Source: an uncultured Lacinutrix sp.
GTDB taxonomy: Bacteria; Bacteroidota; Bacteroidia; Flavobacteriales; Flavobacteriaceae
NCBI RefSeq assembly: GCF_947500605.1
Contig: NZ_CANMSJ010000001.1
Coordinates: forward strand, 496,001-560,000
DNA length: 64,000 nt
Direction of reading: 5' to 3'
In this document: in pieces, positions 18,294 to 29,364 of the stretch
Layout: each line of letters starts with the position of its first letter
Position numbering within the stretch: the stretch's first letter is position 1
The notes under the pieces: model-generated
Databases searched by the model: none
What the model was told of the DNA's origin: nothing
What the model saw: the letters and a program-made list of their open reading frames with translations, nothing else
Program-made: the position numbers and the translations under genes

Positions 18294-18863
18294 ATGAAAA
18301 ACTTACTAAACTATATTCAATCTCGATTTACTTTAACTGAAGACGATATACGTTTAGTTGAAAACTATTTTATTGCCGAACAAGTTTCTGCAAATACTAT
18401 GCTTTTAGAAGCTGGTAAAACAGAACACTACGTTTATTTTTTAAGTGAAGGTATTGTAAAAGGTTATCTAAATATTGATGGAAAAATTGTAGTACAACAT
18501 TTAGTACCAGAACACGATTTTTTCACATCTTTAGAGAGTTTTATGTCCGAAACTCCTGCTCCCGATTACTACGAAACCGTTACCGATTGTAAACTTTTAA
18601 AAATATCTAAACCAGATTACAACCTACTGCAAGCCAACTCCTCATTTTGGAGCAATTTTATAAAAACTGTTACTAACGAGCATTTAAACTGCAAACTAGA
18701 ACGCGTAAAGGATTTCCAAGTATTAACGGCCAAACAACGCTATTTAAAATTTATAGAACAACAACCAAACCTTGCTTTAAACGTATCAATAGATAATATT
18801 GCTTCCTTTTTAGGTATAGAACCACAATCTCTAAGCAGAATTAGAAAACAAATCACTTTCTAA
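18294..18863 (+). CDS. Crp/Fnr-family regulator (short type), second copy
   Basis: A 189-residue relative of the 17173 protein with the same layout: a barrel domain (ANTMLLEAGKTEHYVYFLSEGIVKGYLNIDGKIVVQHLVPEHDFF) and a short HTH ending LGIEPQSLSRIRKQITF. The usual recognition-helix Glu is replaced by Gln here, so its site probably differs from the TGA-type core. It is followed after 63 nt by an SDR enzyme, its likely target. The two regulators look like paralogues. Confidence 0.85.
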   Translation: MKNLLNYIQSRFTLTEDDIRLVENYFIAEQVSANTMLLEAGKTEHYVYFLSEGIVKGYLNIDGKIVVQHLVPEHDFFTSLESFMSETPAPDYYETVTDCKLLKISKPDYNLLQANSSFWSNFIKTVTNEHLNCKLERVKDFQVLTAKQRYLKFIEQQPNLALNVSIDNIASFLGIEPQSLSRIRKQITF

Positions 18864-18926
18864 CAAATGTTATTTTTAGACTCTTAATTACCTCAGACCT
18901 TTGCTCAAACAAAAAAAACAAAAAAC

Positions 18927-19931
18927 ATGAGTAAAGACATTGCATTGGTTACAGGCGGAAACGGACATTTAGGAAACAATTTAATACGCTTACTACTTTC
19001 TAAAAACCAAAAAGTAAGAACCACCGTTAGAGATATTAATAATACTAAACCTTTTAAAGGTTTAGATTGCGAAGTTGTACAAGCAGACCTTTTAGATAAA
19101 TCATCACTAAAAAAAGCCTTTAAAGATGTAACACATCTATATGCTGTAGCAGCAAACTTTAGTATGTGGGCTAAAAATCCAAAGGTCGAAATTTACGACA
19201 ACAACCTAAAAGGCACACAAAATGTATTCGATGTAGCTAAAGCCTGTGGTATTAAAAACATTGTTTACGTAAGTTCTGTGGCTTCTTTAGATTTTACAAC
19301 CTTGCCAGCAAATGTAGATAATGGCTATAATAAAGATCGTAGAAACTGGTATTACAATTCTAAAAATGATTCCGATAAACTCGCTTTAAAATTAGGTAAG
19401 GCATATAATATTAGAACCGTATTAATTTTACCTTCTGCCATGATTGGAAGCCAAGCACACAAATTAAGCTATTCTAATAATTTAGTGCATCAAATATTAA
19501 AAGGCGAAATTCCTGTAGATACTAACGTTACCTTAAATTGGGTAGATGTAAAAGATGTTGCTTTTGGTGCTTATCAAGCCATGCAAAAAGGTGAAAATCA
19601 AGAACGCTATATTCTTTCTAACCCAACACACACCACATTACAGGATAGTGTAAAAATAGCAGCAGATCTATATCCAGAATTAAAACTAAAAACACCTAAA
19701 AAAGCACCAAAATGTCTATTATATTCCGTTGCAGGATTAATGGAGTTTAGCAGTAAAATAACAGGAAAAGAACCCTTATTACAACGTCACTATTTAGATA
19801 TGTTTTATGGTTTAAAACAAGATTACGACATTAGTAAATCTAAAACAGTTTTAGACTATAATCCAAAGCCTTCAAAACAAGCTTTAGAAGAAGCGCTTAA
19901 CTACTTAAAACATGATTGGAATAGGAAATAA
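18927..19931 (+). CDS. NAD-dependent epimerase/dehydratase family protein
   Basis: A 334-residue extended short-chain dehydrogenase/reductase. The Rossmann motif is GGNGHLGNNL, and the catalytic Tyr-x3-Lys appears as YYNSK after the Ser-rich YVSSVASL strand. The sequence is of the dihydroflavonol-reductase / 3-beta-HSD-like group, so it probably reduces or oxidises a small carbonyl compound with NAD(P)(H). The exact substrate is unknown. It lies downstream of a Crp-like regulator that probably controls it. Confidence 0.85.
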   Translation: MSKDIALVTGGNGHLGNNLIRLLLSKNQKVRTTVRDINNTKPFKGLDCEVVQADLLDKSSLKKAFKDVTHLYAVAANFSMWAKNPKVEIYDNNLKGTQNVFDVAKACGIKNIVYVSSVASLDFTTLPANVDNGYNKDRRNWYYNSKNDSDKLALKLGKAYNIRTVLILPSAMIGSQAHKLSYSNNLVHQILKGEIPVDTNVTLNWVDVKDVAFGAYQAMQKGENQERYILSNPTHTTLQDSVKIAADLYPELKLKTPKKAPKCLLYSVAGLMEFSSKITGKEPLLQRHYLDMFYGLKQDYDISKSKTVLDYNPKPSKQALEEALNYLKHDWNRK

Positions 19932-19945
19932 AAAGTTATAAGAAT

Positions 19946-19978
19946 TAAAAACACTTTGCGAAAGCAAGGTGTTTTTTT
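19946..19978 (+). terminator. Rho-independent terminator with GAAA tetraloop
   Basis: AACACTTTGC and GCAAGGTGTT enclose GAAA and are followed by seven T. The core 20 nt are the same as in the terminator at 16984. Confidence 0.85.
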
Positions 19979-19995
19979 GTGCTTTTATTTTACAA

Positions 19996-20048
19996 TTACG
20001 GTTTACCGTAAGACACATCAACTAAACATTATTACATTGTCATGACAT
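19996..20048. promoter_or_regulatory. Palindromes upstream of the zinc-ribbon gene
   Basis: TTACGGT-TT-ACCGTAA (19996-20011) and the perfect palindrome TGTCATGACA (20039-20048) lie in the 184-nt gap before the 20116 gene. They may be regulator sites; no binding protein can be named. Confidence 0.3.
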
Positions 20049-20115
20049 AATATATTGACAAGTTATTAGCAAAAAATATTACGCAATAATTTGGATGTAA
20101 TAAAAAAACAAAACT

Positions 20116-20940
20116 ATGGGAAAATGTACATACTGCTTAAAAAGTGCAGGGATTTTTAAGAAAGTCCATAAAGAATGTGAACAGAAAAATAAATTTACAA
20201 TTCAAAAAATCTCTGAATTATCATCTACATTCTTCTCAAACTCAAACTCTACTTCTCTTTCAGAATTGAAAACTATTTCAGAAGAATCTTTTGTATCTGA
20301 AATAAAACTTATAGAATTACTTATTGGAACATATTCCGAATTTTTAGATAAGTTTCTTGATGATGGAACTTTAACTGATGATGAAGAAAAAATACTTAGC
20401 GAATATCAAGATAAATTTAAACTAACTCAAAATGAACTTGAAAAAAAAGATCTTCTAAGTAAAACGTACAGAGCTTCAATATTAAGACAGCTTATTAATG
20501 GAGAAGAATTAACTAATAGAATTACTATTCAAGGAAATTTACCTTTTAAGTTTCAAAAATCTGAAAATTTAATTTGGCTTTTTCAAAATGTTGAACTTTT
20601 TGAACAAAGAATAAAAACAACATATAAAGGAGGCTCACAAGGTATAAGTTTAAAAATAGCTAAAGGTGTATATTATCGTACTAGCAGCTTTAAAGGGCAT
20701 CCTGTAAAAACCATGAATACTGTACCTATCGCTAGCGGAATGGTAGCTCTTACCAATAAACATATTTATTTTTCTAGCGGCATAAAAAACTTCCGAATTA
20801 ATTTTAATAAAATTATTACAATAGAACCATATTCAGATGGAATTGGGATTACAAAAGATGGAGTTACTTCTAAACCACAGGTTTTCAAAAATCTTGATGG
20901 ATGGTTTTGTTACAATTTCATCAAAAATATATCAGAATAA
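20116..20940 (+). CDS. Zn-ribbon plus PH/GRAM-like hypothetical protein
   Basis: A 274-residue protein. The N-terminus MGKCTYCLKSAGIFKKVHKEC offers CxxC...HxxxC, a likely Zn ligand set. The middle (about 60-125) is acidic and helical. The C-terminal third has GVYYRTSSFKGHPV and MVALTNKHIYFSSGIKNFRINFNKIITIEPYSDGIGI, which resembles the PH/GRAM-like 'short PH' pattern of bacterial proteins that sense lipids or stress. The domain order is a fold-level inference. The gene is isolated, and its lower use of Bacteroidota-like neighbours hints at accessory status. Confidence 0.5.
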   Translation: MGKCTYCLKSAGIFKKVHKECEQKNKFTIQKISELSSTFFSNSNSTSLSELKTISEESFVSEIKLIELLIGTYSEFLDKFLDDGTLTDDEEKILSEYQDKFKLTQNELEKKDLLSKTYRASILRQLINGEELTNRITIQGNLPFKFQKSENLIWLFQNVELFEQRIKTTYKGGSQGISLKIAKGVYYRTSSFKGHPVKTMNTVPIASGMVALTNKHIYFSSGIKNFRINFNKIITIEPYSDGIGITKDGVTSKPQVFKNLDGWFCYNFIKNISE

Positions 20941-21047
20941 AAACTACACAAACAAAGTGAAAATAATTTCACGTTTACTAAATTTGATTTTATTCTAAAA
21001 ACACTGTTTAATATAAATAAATGCCATCGTTAGTATTTAAATCAAAT

Positions 21048-21635
21048 ATGAAAAAAATATTCCTATCATTTATATTAATTACAGCTTGTTTAAATTCAAG
21101 TTTCTCACAAGAATTACAAGATGGTCAGAAAAGATGGAGTTCAAGTTCTAAATTATCAATTGACGATTTTAAAATTAAAATAGGTGCCGAAGATAATGAT
21201 GCTATTTATAGCCAATTTATGGTTACTCATTCTATTGGTGGTTTCGATTTTATGAAACGTAATCTGAATCAGAAAATTGAAAATCTATTTTTAGGTAATG
21301 CTTCTTGGATAGATACTACCAAGGTTAAGAGTATTGAAAAGCAAATTCAATTTCAGCAAATGCAATTTGATCTTGCCGAAATTAGTGCTCGAAAATTCAG
21401 AAAAAGAATATTAAAAGACAAACGCAAGATTTCTAAAGGTGTTGATATTGTAAATAAAATTAACAACGAAATAATTTCAGAACTCTCTGAAACCAGACTA
21501 GAATTAATGAGAGCAACCGAAAGTGGCCGAAATGAAAAAATGGTTACTGAATGGAAAGAAAAAATTAAATCTGAATTGCTGGAATTAGAAGAATTTAGGT
21601 TCGAAAACAAAAAGAAAATTAAACTAAATAAGTAG
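21048..21635 (+). CDS. Secreted coiled-coil-rich hypothetical protein
   Basis: A 195-residue protein when started at the ATG at 21048, which gives a proper signal peptide (MKKIFLSFILITACLNSSFS, cleavage before QELQ). The ORF track starts 27 nt earlier, with a hydrophilic extension. The mature part begins with RWSSSSKLSIDDFKIKI and continues as a long Glu/Lys-rich helix (about 100-190). The 'W-x-x-x-x-x-L-s-w-x-D-F' style start recalls DUF922-type secreted proteins, but I cannot confirm the family. Function unknown. Confidence 0.5.
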   Translation: MKKIFLSFILITACLNSSFSQELQDGQKRWSSSSKLSIDDFKIKIGAEDNDAIYSQFMVTHSIGGFDFMKRNLNQKIENLFLGNASWIDTTKVKSIEKQIQFQQMQFDLAEISARKFRKRILKDKRKISKGVDIVNKINNEIISELSETRLELMRATESGRNEKMVTEWKEKIKSELLELEEFRFENKKKIKLNK

Positions 21636-21772
21636 CAGTAAACCTACTTATAAAACAATAAAACCTAGTTTGAATTTACCATGTAATAAAACAACGGTTA
21701 AATTGAAACTAGGTAAACATACCTTCCTGGCAACACCTAAAAACAAAAGCAAAAACAAACCATAGACCAATA

Positions 21773-22129
21773 ATGGACATAGAAAAAAAGAACGAATTGG
21801 CTAAGAAACAAATACAACCTGATAAACTTCCAGAAAAAGAATTGCAACCAAAAACTAATGAAAGCAAGAAGAGTAAACGCGTAAGAAGACAACCTACAGA
21901 AGCGCAATTAAACAATCCGTTTCATGGCGTAAAACTTGTTCAAGTTTTAGAGCGTTTGGTAGCACATTATGGTTGGGAGTATTTAGGAGAGCGCACTAAT
22001 ATTCGTTGTTTTATCTTCAATCCTACCATGAAATCTAGTCTTGGTTTTTTAAGAAGAACAACTTGGGCAAGAGAGTTTGTTGAAGATCTTTATTTAGAAA
22101 TGTTAGACGAAAAAGAAGATGCCAAATAG
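21773..22129 (+). CDS. VF530 (DUF2132) family DNA-binding protein
   Basis: A 118-residue protein. After a charged, low-complexity N-terminus (about 1-45), the C-terminal 70 residues carry the family signature NPFHGVKLVQVLERLVAHYGWEYLGERTNIRCF with NPTMKSSLGFLRRTTWAREFVEDLY. The Vibrio VF530 structure has been described as DNA-binding. It is probably a small cytosolic double-helix-binding protein; its physiological role is not known. Confidence 0.85.
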   Translation: MDIEKKNELAKKQIQPDKLPEKELQPKTNESKKSKRVRRQPTEAQLNNPFHGVKLVQVLERLVAHYGWEYLGERTNIRCFIFNPTMKSSLGFLRRTTWAREFVEDLYLEMLDEKEDAK

Positions 22130-22162
22130 ATTTAAATAGTATTCTAAAAACCTACCACAGCT

Positions 22163-22633
22163 CTACTCCAAAAGCTTAACAATTTCTGTAAACTTTTTAT
22201 CTACAGCATAATCTAAAGCCATTTTACCGTCGTTATCTTTAATGCTAGCATCTGCTTTATGTTCTAAAAGCAATTTTACAATCTCTATTTTATTATACTG
22301 CGTAGCAAAGGTTAAAGCAGTTGTGCCGTTGTTGTTTACTTCATTTACATTAGCACCATTCTCTATTAAATACTTTGCAAAAGCAACATTTCCTTTAAAA
22401 CTAACACCTATTAATGCGGTATTTCCAGAGGCATCTTTGTCGTTAATTGGAGTATTATGTTCTATTAAAATTTTGGTTGCAGCTTCGTTATCAAAATAAG
22501 TTGCTAAAATTAATGGTGTAAAACCACGTTGATCTTTAGCTTCTGCTAACCTAGGGTTAGTTACTAACAAAGCTTTTAAAGTAGTATTGTCGTTATTTTT
22601 TATACTTTCAAAAAGTGTATTCGTGTCTTTCAT
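22163..22633 (-). CDS. Ankyrin-repeat protein adjacent to katG
   Basis: A 156-residue protein made of about four ankyrin repeats (GFTPLILATYFDNEAATKILIEHNTPIN, GNTALIGVSFKGNVAFAKYLIENGANVN, GTTALTFATQYNKIEIVKLLLEHKADAS, GKMALDYAVDKK). There is no signal peptide, so it is probably cytosolic. It lies directly downstream of katG on the same strand. In Pseudomonas the ankyrin protein AnkB is needed for full catalase activity, so a chaperone-like role for KatG is plausible. A hairpin lies between the two genes and may attenuate read-through. Confidence 0.8.
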   Translation of the reverse strand: MKDTNTLFESIKNNDNTTLKALLVTNPRLAEAKDQRGFTPLILATYFDNEAATKILIEHNTPINDKDASGNTALIGVSFKGNVAFAKYLIENGANVNEVNNNGTTALTFATQYNKIEIVKLLLEHKADASIKDNDGKMALDYAVDKKFTEIVKLLE

Positions 22634-22655
22634 TTTGGTTTTATTTTATAAAAAA

Positions 22656-22683
22656 AAGGAATGCGCTGTTACACCCATTCCTT
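22656..22683 (-). terminator. Hairpin between katG and the ankyrin gene
   Basis: AAGGAATG and CATTCCTT form an 8-bp stem followed by a U run on the minus strand. Because it lies inside the presumed operon it could reduce ankyrin expression relative to katG. Confidence 0.6.
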
Positions 22684-22706
22684 ATTTTAGTTACTGTAAT
22701 TTATTC

Positions 22707-24935
<2,229 letters not shown>

Positions 24936-25060
24936 TTACTCTATTAACAAATTGAATTACTATAAATAAAATTGATTGTTTTTATTTTAACATCAATAAT
25001 ACTTATTGAATTTATAAATATTGTGTCATTAAATTTAAGCAAACCTTACTTATGAAACAA

Positions 25061-25092
25061 AAAAAGAGTCACTTCTATTTGAAGTGACTCCT
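25061..25092 (-). terminator. Terminator of the fasciclin gene
   Basis: GAGTCACTTC and GAAGTGACTC make a perfect 10-bp stem with a U run on the minus strand, 30 nt after the stop codon. Confidence 0.85.
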
Positions 25093-25120
25093 TAACTAAA
25101 CTTAATAAATCCCTAGTGAA

Positions 25121-25714
25121 TTAAGACTTAGGTAATAATACAGTATCAATTACATGAATAACACCGTTAGATTGGTTAACATCTGCGATCGTTACTTTTG
25201 CAGAGTTTCCATTTTCATCTGTGATGTAAACATTTTTATCTTTTAACCAAGCTGTAATAGTTCCGCCGCTTACTGTTTTAATTTCAGCTTTACCTTTTCC
25301 TTTTTTAATCATTTTTAAAATAGCTTTAGCATTCCATTTTCCAGCAACTACGTGGTATGTTAATACTGCTTGTAATGTTTTCTTGTTTTCTGCCATTAAT
25401 AAGGTATTAACTGTACCTTCTGGTAATTTTGCAAAAGCAGCGTTAGTTGGTGCAAATACAGTAAAAGGACCTTCGCTAGATAATGTCTCTACTAAATCTG
25501 CTGCTTTAACTGCTGCTACTAAATTGGTATGATCTTCAGAATTAACGGCATTTTCTATAATGTTTTTACTTGGGTACATTTCTGCTCCACCAACCATTAC
25601 AGTTTTTTCATTCATCATTTTACCTTTCTTCATTTTGTCTTGAGAAAATCCACTTATAGATGTTATTACTGCAAGTGTAAATAAAGTCGCTTTTAATAAT
25701 TTTAATGTTTTCAT
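25121..25714 (-). CDS. Secreted fasciclin-domain protein
   Basis: A 197-residue protein with a signal peptide (about 1-24, ending ITSISGFS) and one fasciclin (FAS1) domain. Both family boxes are visible: H1 GPFTVFAPTNAAFAKLP and H2 GVIHVIDTVLLP, with the YHVV motif between them. FAS1 proteins mediate adhesion or protein-protein contacts at the cell surface. It is a single gene between katG and the divergently transcribed tpx. Confidence 0.92.
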   Translation of the reverse strand: MKTLKLLKATLFTLAVITSISGFSQDKMKKGKMMNEKTVMVGGAEMYPSKNIIENAVNSEDHTNLVAAVKAADLVETLSSEGPFTVFAPTNAAFAKLPEGTVNTLLMAENKKTLQAVLTYHVVAGKWNAKAILKMIKKGKGKAEIKTVSGGTITAWLKDKNVYITDENGNSAKVTIADVNQSNGVIHVIDTVLLPKS

Positions 25715-25935
25715 AATTTTGATTTTTAGTAATTATTATATTGTTTACAGCTCTATAAACGAGATTAAGCTAATGTCGGTTTTAGCAACACTATGCCTTT
25801 AACAAATAATTAACGGAAGGCTCTTATTTAATAGAATAGCATTCAGATCTTTGTAATTCTTAAAAAAAATTAAAACAAGTATAGTATTAGCACATATTAT
25901 TCTTAATTTTATATTTTAATTAAAACTTTATAAAA

Positions 25936-26442
25936 ATGGCTAAAATAACTTTAGGAGGAGCACCAGTTGAAACTGTTGGAAACCTTCCAAAAATAGGAGA
26001 AAAAGCTCCAGACTTTACATTAACATTAAGTGATTTATCAACTCAAAAGCTTTCAGATTTTGAAGGAGAAAAGGTTGTATTAAATATTTTTCCAAGTGTA
26101 GATACTGGAACTTGTGCTACATCTGTAAGAACTTTTAATAAAGAAGCAGCAGAAATGGAAAATACAAGGGTATTATGTATTTCTAGAGATTTACCATTTG
26201 CTCAAGCACGTTTTTGTGGTGCTGAAGGGATTGATAATGTAATGATGTTATCAGACTTTAAAACAGGACAATTTGGTAAAGACTATGGTTTAGAATTTGC
26301 TGGTGGTGCTTTTGAAGGTTTACATTCTCGTGCAGTTATTGTTTTAGACGAAAACGGGATTGTAAAATACACAGAACAAGTACAAGAAGTTGGAGACGAA
26401 CCAAATTACAAAGCCTCTTTGTATGCCCTTTTAGATGAATAA
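25936..26442 (+). CDS. tpx: Thiol peroxidase Tpx
   Basis: A 168-residue atypical 2-Cys peroxiredoxin. The peroxidatic Cys is in SVDTGTCATSVRTFN and the resolving Cys in ARFCGAEGIDNV. The length is typical and there is no signal peptide, so it is cytosolic. It reduces lipid and H2O2 peroxides via thioredoxin. It overlaps the dgkA gene by 8 nt. With katG and the 2-Cys peroxiredoxin it adds to the oxidative-stress content of this half of the window. Confidence 0.95.
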   Translation: MAKITLGGAPVETVGNLPKIGEKAPDFTLTLSDLSTQKLSDFEGEKVVLNIFPSVDTGTCATSVRTFNKEAAEMENTRVLCISRDLPFAQARFCGAEGIDNVMMLSDFKTGQFGKDYGLEFAGGAFEGLHSRAVIVLDENGIVKYTEQVQEVGDEPNYKASLYALLDE

Positions 26443-26803
26443 GAAAAAGGACTCTTTTATAGTAAATAGAATTAAAAGTGTAGGCTTCGCATTTAAAGGA
26501 GCCTACCTTTTAATTACTACAGAAGCTAGTTTAAAAGTACAATCTGTTATTGGCGTATTAATGACTGTTTTAGGCTTTTGTGTTGGCCTTACAGCAACAG
26601 AATGGTGTATTCAAGTTTTAATTATTGCAATGGTAATGGCTCTTGAAGGCGTAAATACAGTAGTTGAGGAAATTGCAGATTTTATACATCCAGAACACCA
26701 TACAAAAATTGGTTTAATTAAAGACTTAGCTGCTGGAGCTGTTTTTATTATGGCTATTGCAGCAGTTGTAATAGGTTGTATTATTTATATTCCTAAGTTT
26801 TAA
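26435..26803 (+). CDS. dgkA: Diacylglycerol/undecaprenol kinase DgkA family
   Basis: A 122-residue integral membrane kinase with three helices and the family motif MALEGVNTVVEEIADFIHPEHHTKIGLIKDLAAGAV. Gram-positive-like members of this family phosphorylate undecaprenol, whereas E. coli DgkA phosphorylates diacylglycerol; which one applies here cannot be told. The start codon lies inside the tpx end (8-nt overlap), so translation is coupled. Confidence 0.88.
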   Translation: MNKKKDSFIVNRIKSVGFAFKGAYLLITTEASLKVQSVIGVLMTVLGFCVGLTATEWCIQVLIIAMVMALEGVNTVVEEIADFIHPEHHTKIGLIKDLAAGAVFIMAIAAVVIGCIIYIPKF

Positions 26804-26899
26804 ACACAATTACACAGTAGAAAAAGCGTTATTTATACCCAATAAACAACAATATATCTAATTGAATTTGTTTATTTTTACGCAATCTAAAAACCAACA

Positions 26900-29347
26900 A
26901 TGGCGAAAGCAAAATCAAAATCCAAACCTAAAACAGTAAAGAAAAAATTAAGCTTTAAAAAACCTAACCTAATACTAACAAGTCAGCAAAAATTAATTTT
27001 TGGTAGTCTTTTAGTACTTTTAGGTGTTTTAATATTTATAGCCTTTTTATCTTTTTTGTTTACTGGTAAGGCAGACCAAAGTGTACTTGGCGAGCTTCCT
27101 TCTAGAGTAGTCGAAACAAAAAACTGGGCCAGCCAAAGTGGCGCTTGGATTAGTGATTTCTTTATTCAACGTGGTTTTGGTGTTGCTTCATTTATTTTTT
27201 CTGGACTTATATTCTTGTCTGGAATTTATATTCTTTTAGACCTTAAAAAAGAGAAACTTTTCCAACATTGGTTTTGGGGAACTCTAGTTGTAATTTGGAT
27301 TTCGATTCTTTTAGGATTTACAGGACCACAAACAGGTATTTTAAGCGGTACTATTGGTTTTGAATTAAACAACTTTCTACAAGACTATATTGGTAAAATA
27401 GGTATTGTTCTATTATTAATTTTTGGTCTTATCACCTATTTAGCTATTAGATTCGGTTTTACTCCAGAACGTATTGGAGCATTATTAAGAAGTGCTAAAA
27501 AAGATATTAAATCTGAATTTAACGAAGCATCTAAGGACGTTATAGTACCTATAGATAATACATTAACAGATGAAGCTGAAGCTTTTAAATCTGCTTTTCA
27601 AGTTAAAGAAGATATTCAGCCAACAATTTCTAATCATTCTAAAATTGAAACCAAAGAAGAAAATCCAGTTCAAGAATTAAAAGTAGAAACTCCAAAGGTT
27701 GAAAAACCAAACATTAGTACTTCTACAATGGAAATTGAAATTCCTGAAGATGAACCAGAAGTAGAAATTGAGGTCGAAAAAATAATTGAAGAGAAATCTG
27801 AAACCGATAACCTTTCAGATAAATTAGTAGCTGATTTTGGGCCATACGATCCTACTCTAGAATTAGGCAATTATCAATTTCCTCCTTTAGATTTATTAAA
27901 GAAATATGATAACGAAGGTGTTACCATAAATCAAGAAGAATTAGAAGCCAATAAAAATAAAATTGTAGATACTTTAAATAACTATAAAATAGGCATTTCA
28001 AGTATTAAAGCTACTATTGGGCCAACAGTTACGCTATATGAAATTGTTCCAGATGCAGGTGTTAGAATTTCTAAAATTAAAAATTTAGAAGATGATATTG
28101 CATTATCGCTTGCTGCATTAGGAATTAGAATTATTGCTCCAATTCCTGGAAAAGGAACTATTGGTATAGAAGTACCAAATACAAATGCAACAATTGTTTC
28201 TATGCGTTCGGTAATTGCTTCTCAAAAATTTCAGAATACAAAAATGCACTTACCTATTGCAATAGGAAAAACAATTAGTAATGAGACTTTAGTTATTGAT
28301 TTAGCAAAAATGCCTCACCTTTTAATGGCTGGTGCAACAGGACAAGGTAAATCGGTTGGATTAAATGCCGTATTAACGTCGTTATTATACAAAAAACATC
28401 CTGCGGAAGTTAAGTTTGTTTTAGTAGATCCTAAAAAAGTAGAATTAACTTTATTTAATAAAATTGAAAGACATTATTTAGCTAAACTTCCAGATGAAGC
28501 TGAAGCCATAATTACCGACAATACTAAAGTTATTCATACACTTAACTCATTGTGTATTGAAATGGATAACCGTTACGAAATGCTTAAAAACGCTTTATGT
28601 CGTAACATTGTTGAGTATAATGCAAAATTTAAAGCTCGAAAATTAAATCCTAACGATGGACACGCTTTTTTACCATACATTGTTTTGGTTGTAGATGAGT
28701 TTGCCGATTTAATTATGACTGCTGGTAAAGAGGTAGAAACGCCAGTTGCACGTTTAGCACAACTTGCTCGTGCCATTGGTATTCACTTAATTATTGCAAC
28801 ACAGAGACCTTCGGTTAACGTAATTACAGGTATTATTAAAGCCAATTTCCCAGCACGTATAGCATTTAGAGTATCTAGTAAAATAGATTCACGTACTATT
28901 TTAGATGCTGGTGGTGCAGACCAACTTATTGGTCGTGGTGATATGTTATACACTCAAGGAAACGATATGATAAGAGTACAATGTGCTTTTGTTGATACTC
29001 CTGAAGTAGAAAAAATAGTAGATTTTATTGGTGCTCAAAAGGCTTATCCAGACGCTTACTTGCTTCCAGAATATATTGGAGAAGAAGGTGGCACGAGTCT
29101 TGATATAGATATAGACGATAGAGATAAATTGTTTAGAGATGCTGCTGAAATTATTGTAACAGCTCAACAAGGTTCTGCTTCGTTATTGCAACGTAAGTTA
29201 AAATTAGGTTACAACCGTGCAGGACGAATTATAGATCAATTAGAAGCCGCTGGAATTGTTGGTGGTTTTGAAGGTAGTAAGGCTAGACAAGTATTAGTGC
29301 CAGATTTGGTTGCTCTCGATCAATTATTAGCAAACGAAGGTCAATAA
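26900..29347 (+). CDS. ftsK: DNA translocase FtsK/SpoIIIE
   Basis: An 815-residue DNA translocase for chromosome segregation at the division septum. A Lys-rich N-terminal tail is followed by four membrane helices (about 30-190) and an acidic linker (about 225-320). The alpha/beta motor has Walker A GATGQGKSVGLNA and Walker B YIVLVVDEFADLI. The C-terminal gamma domain (SLLQRKLKLGYNRAGRIIDQLEAAGIVG) reads KOPS-like sites. The lolA-like gene follows after 17 nt, and lptF/G after that, in one envelope-linked operon. Confidence 0.96.
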   Translation: MAKAKSKSKPKTVKKKLSFKKPNLILTSQQKLIFGSLLVLLGVLIFIAFLSFLFTGKADQSVLGELPSRVVETKNWASQSGAWISDFFIQRGFGVASFIFSGLIFLSGIYILLDLKKEKLFQHWFWGTLVVIWISILLGFTGPQTGILSGTIGFELNNFLQDYIGKIGIVLLLIFGLITYLAIRFGFTPERIGALLRSAKKDIKSEFNEASKDVIVPIDNTLTDEAEAFKSAFQVKEDIQPTISNHSKIETKEENPVQELKVETPKVEKPNISTSTMEIEIPEDEPEVEIEVEKIIEEKSETDNLSDKLVADFGPYDPTLELGNYQFPPLDLLKKYDNEGVTINQEELEANKNKIVDTLNNYKIGISSIKATIGPTVTLYEIVPDAGVRISKIKNLEDDIALSLAALGIRIIAPIPGKGTIGIEVPNTNATIVSMRSVIASQKFQNTKMHLPIAIGKTISNETLVIDLAKMPHLLMAGATGQGKSVGLNAVLTSLLYKKHPAEVKFVLVDPKKVELTLFNKIERHYLAKLPDEAEAIITDNTKVIHTLNSLCIEMDNRYEMLKNALCRNIVEYNAKFKARKLNPNDGHAFLPYIVLVVDEFADLIMTAGKEVETPVARLAQLARAIGIHLIIATQRPSVNVITGIIKANFPARIAFRVSSKIDSRTILDAGGADQLIGRGDMLYTQGNDMIRVQCAFVDTPEVEKIVDFIGAQKAYPDAYLLPEYIGEEGGTSLDIDIDDRDKLFRDAAEIIVTAQQGSASLLQRKLKLGYNRAGRIIDQLEAAGIVGGFEGSKARQVLVPDLVALDQLLANEGQ

Positions 29348-29364
29348 AAAATTAAAATTTTAAG

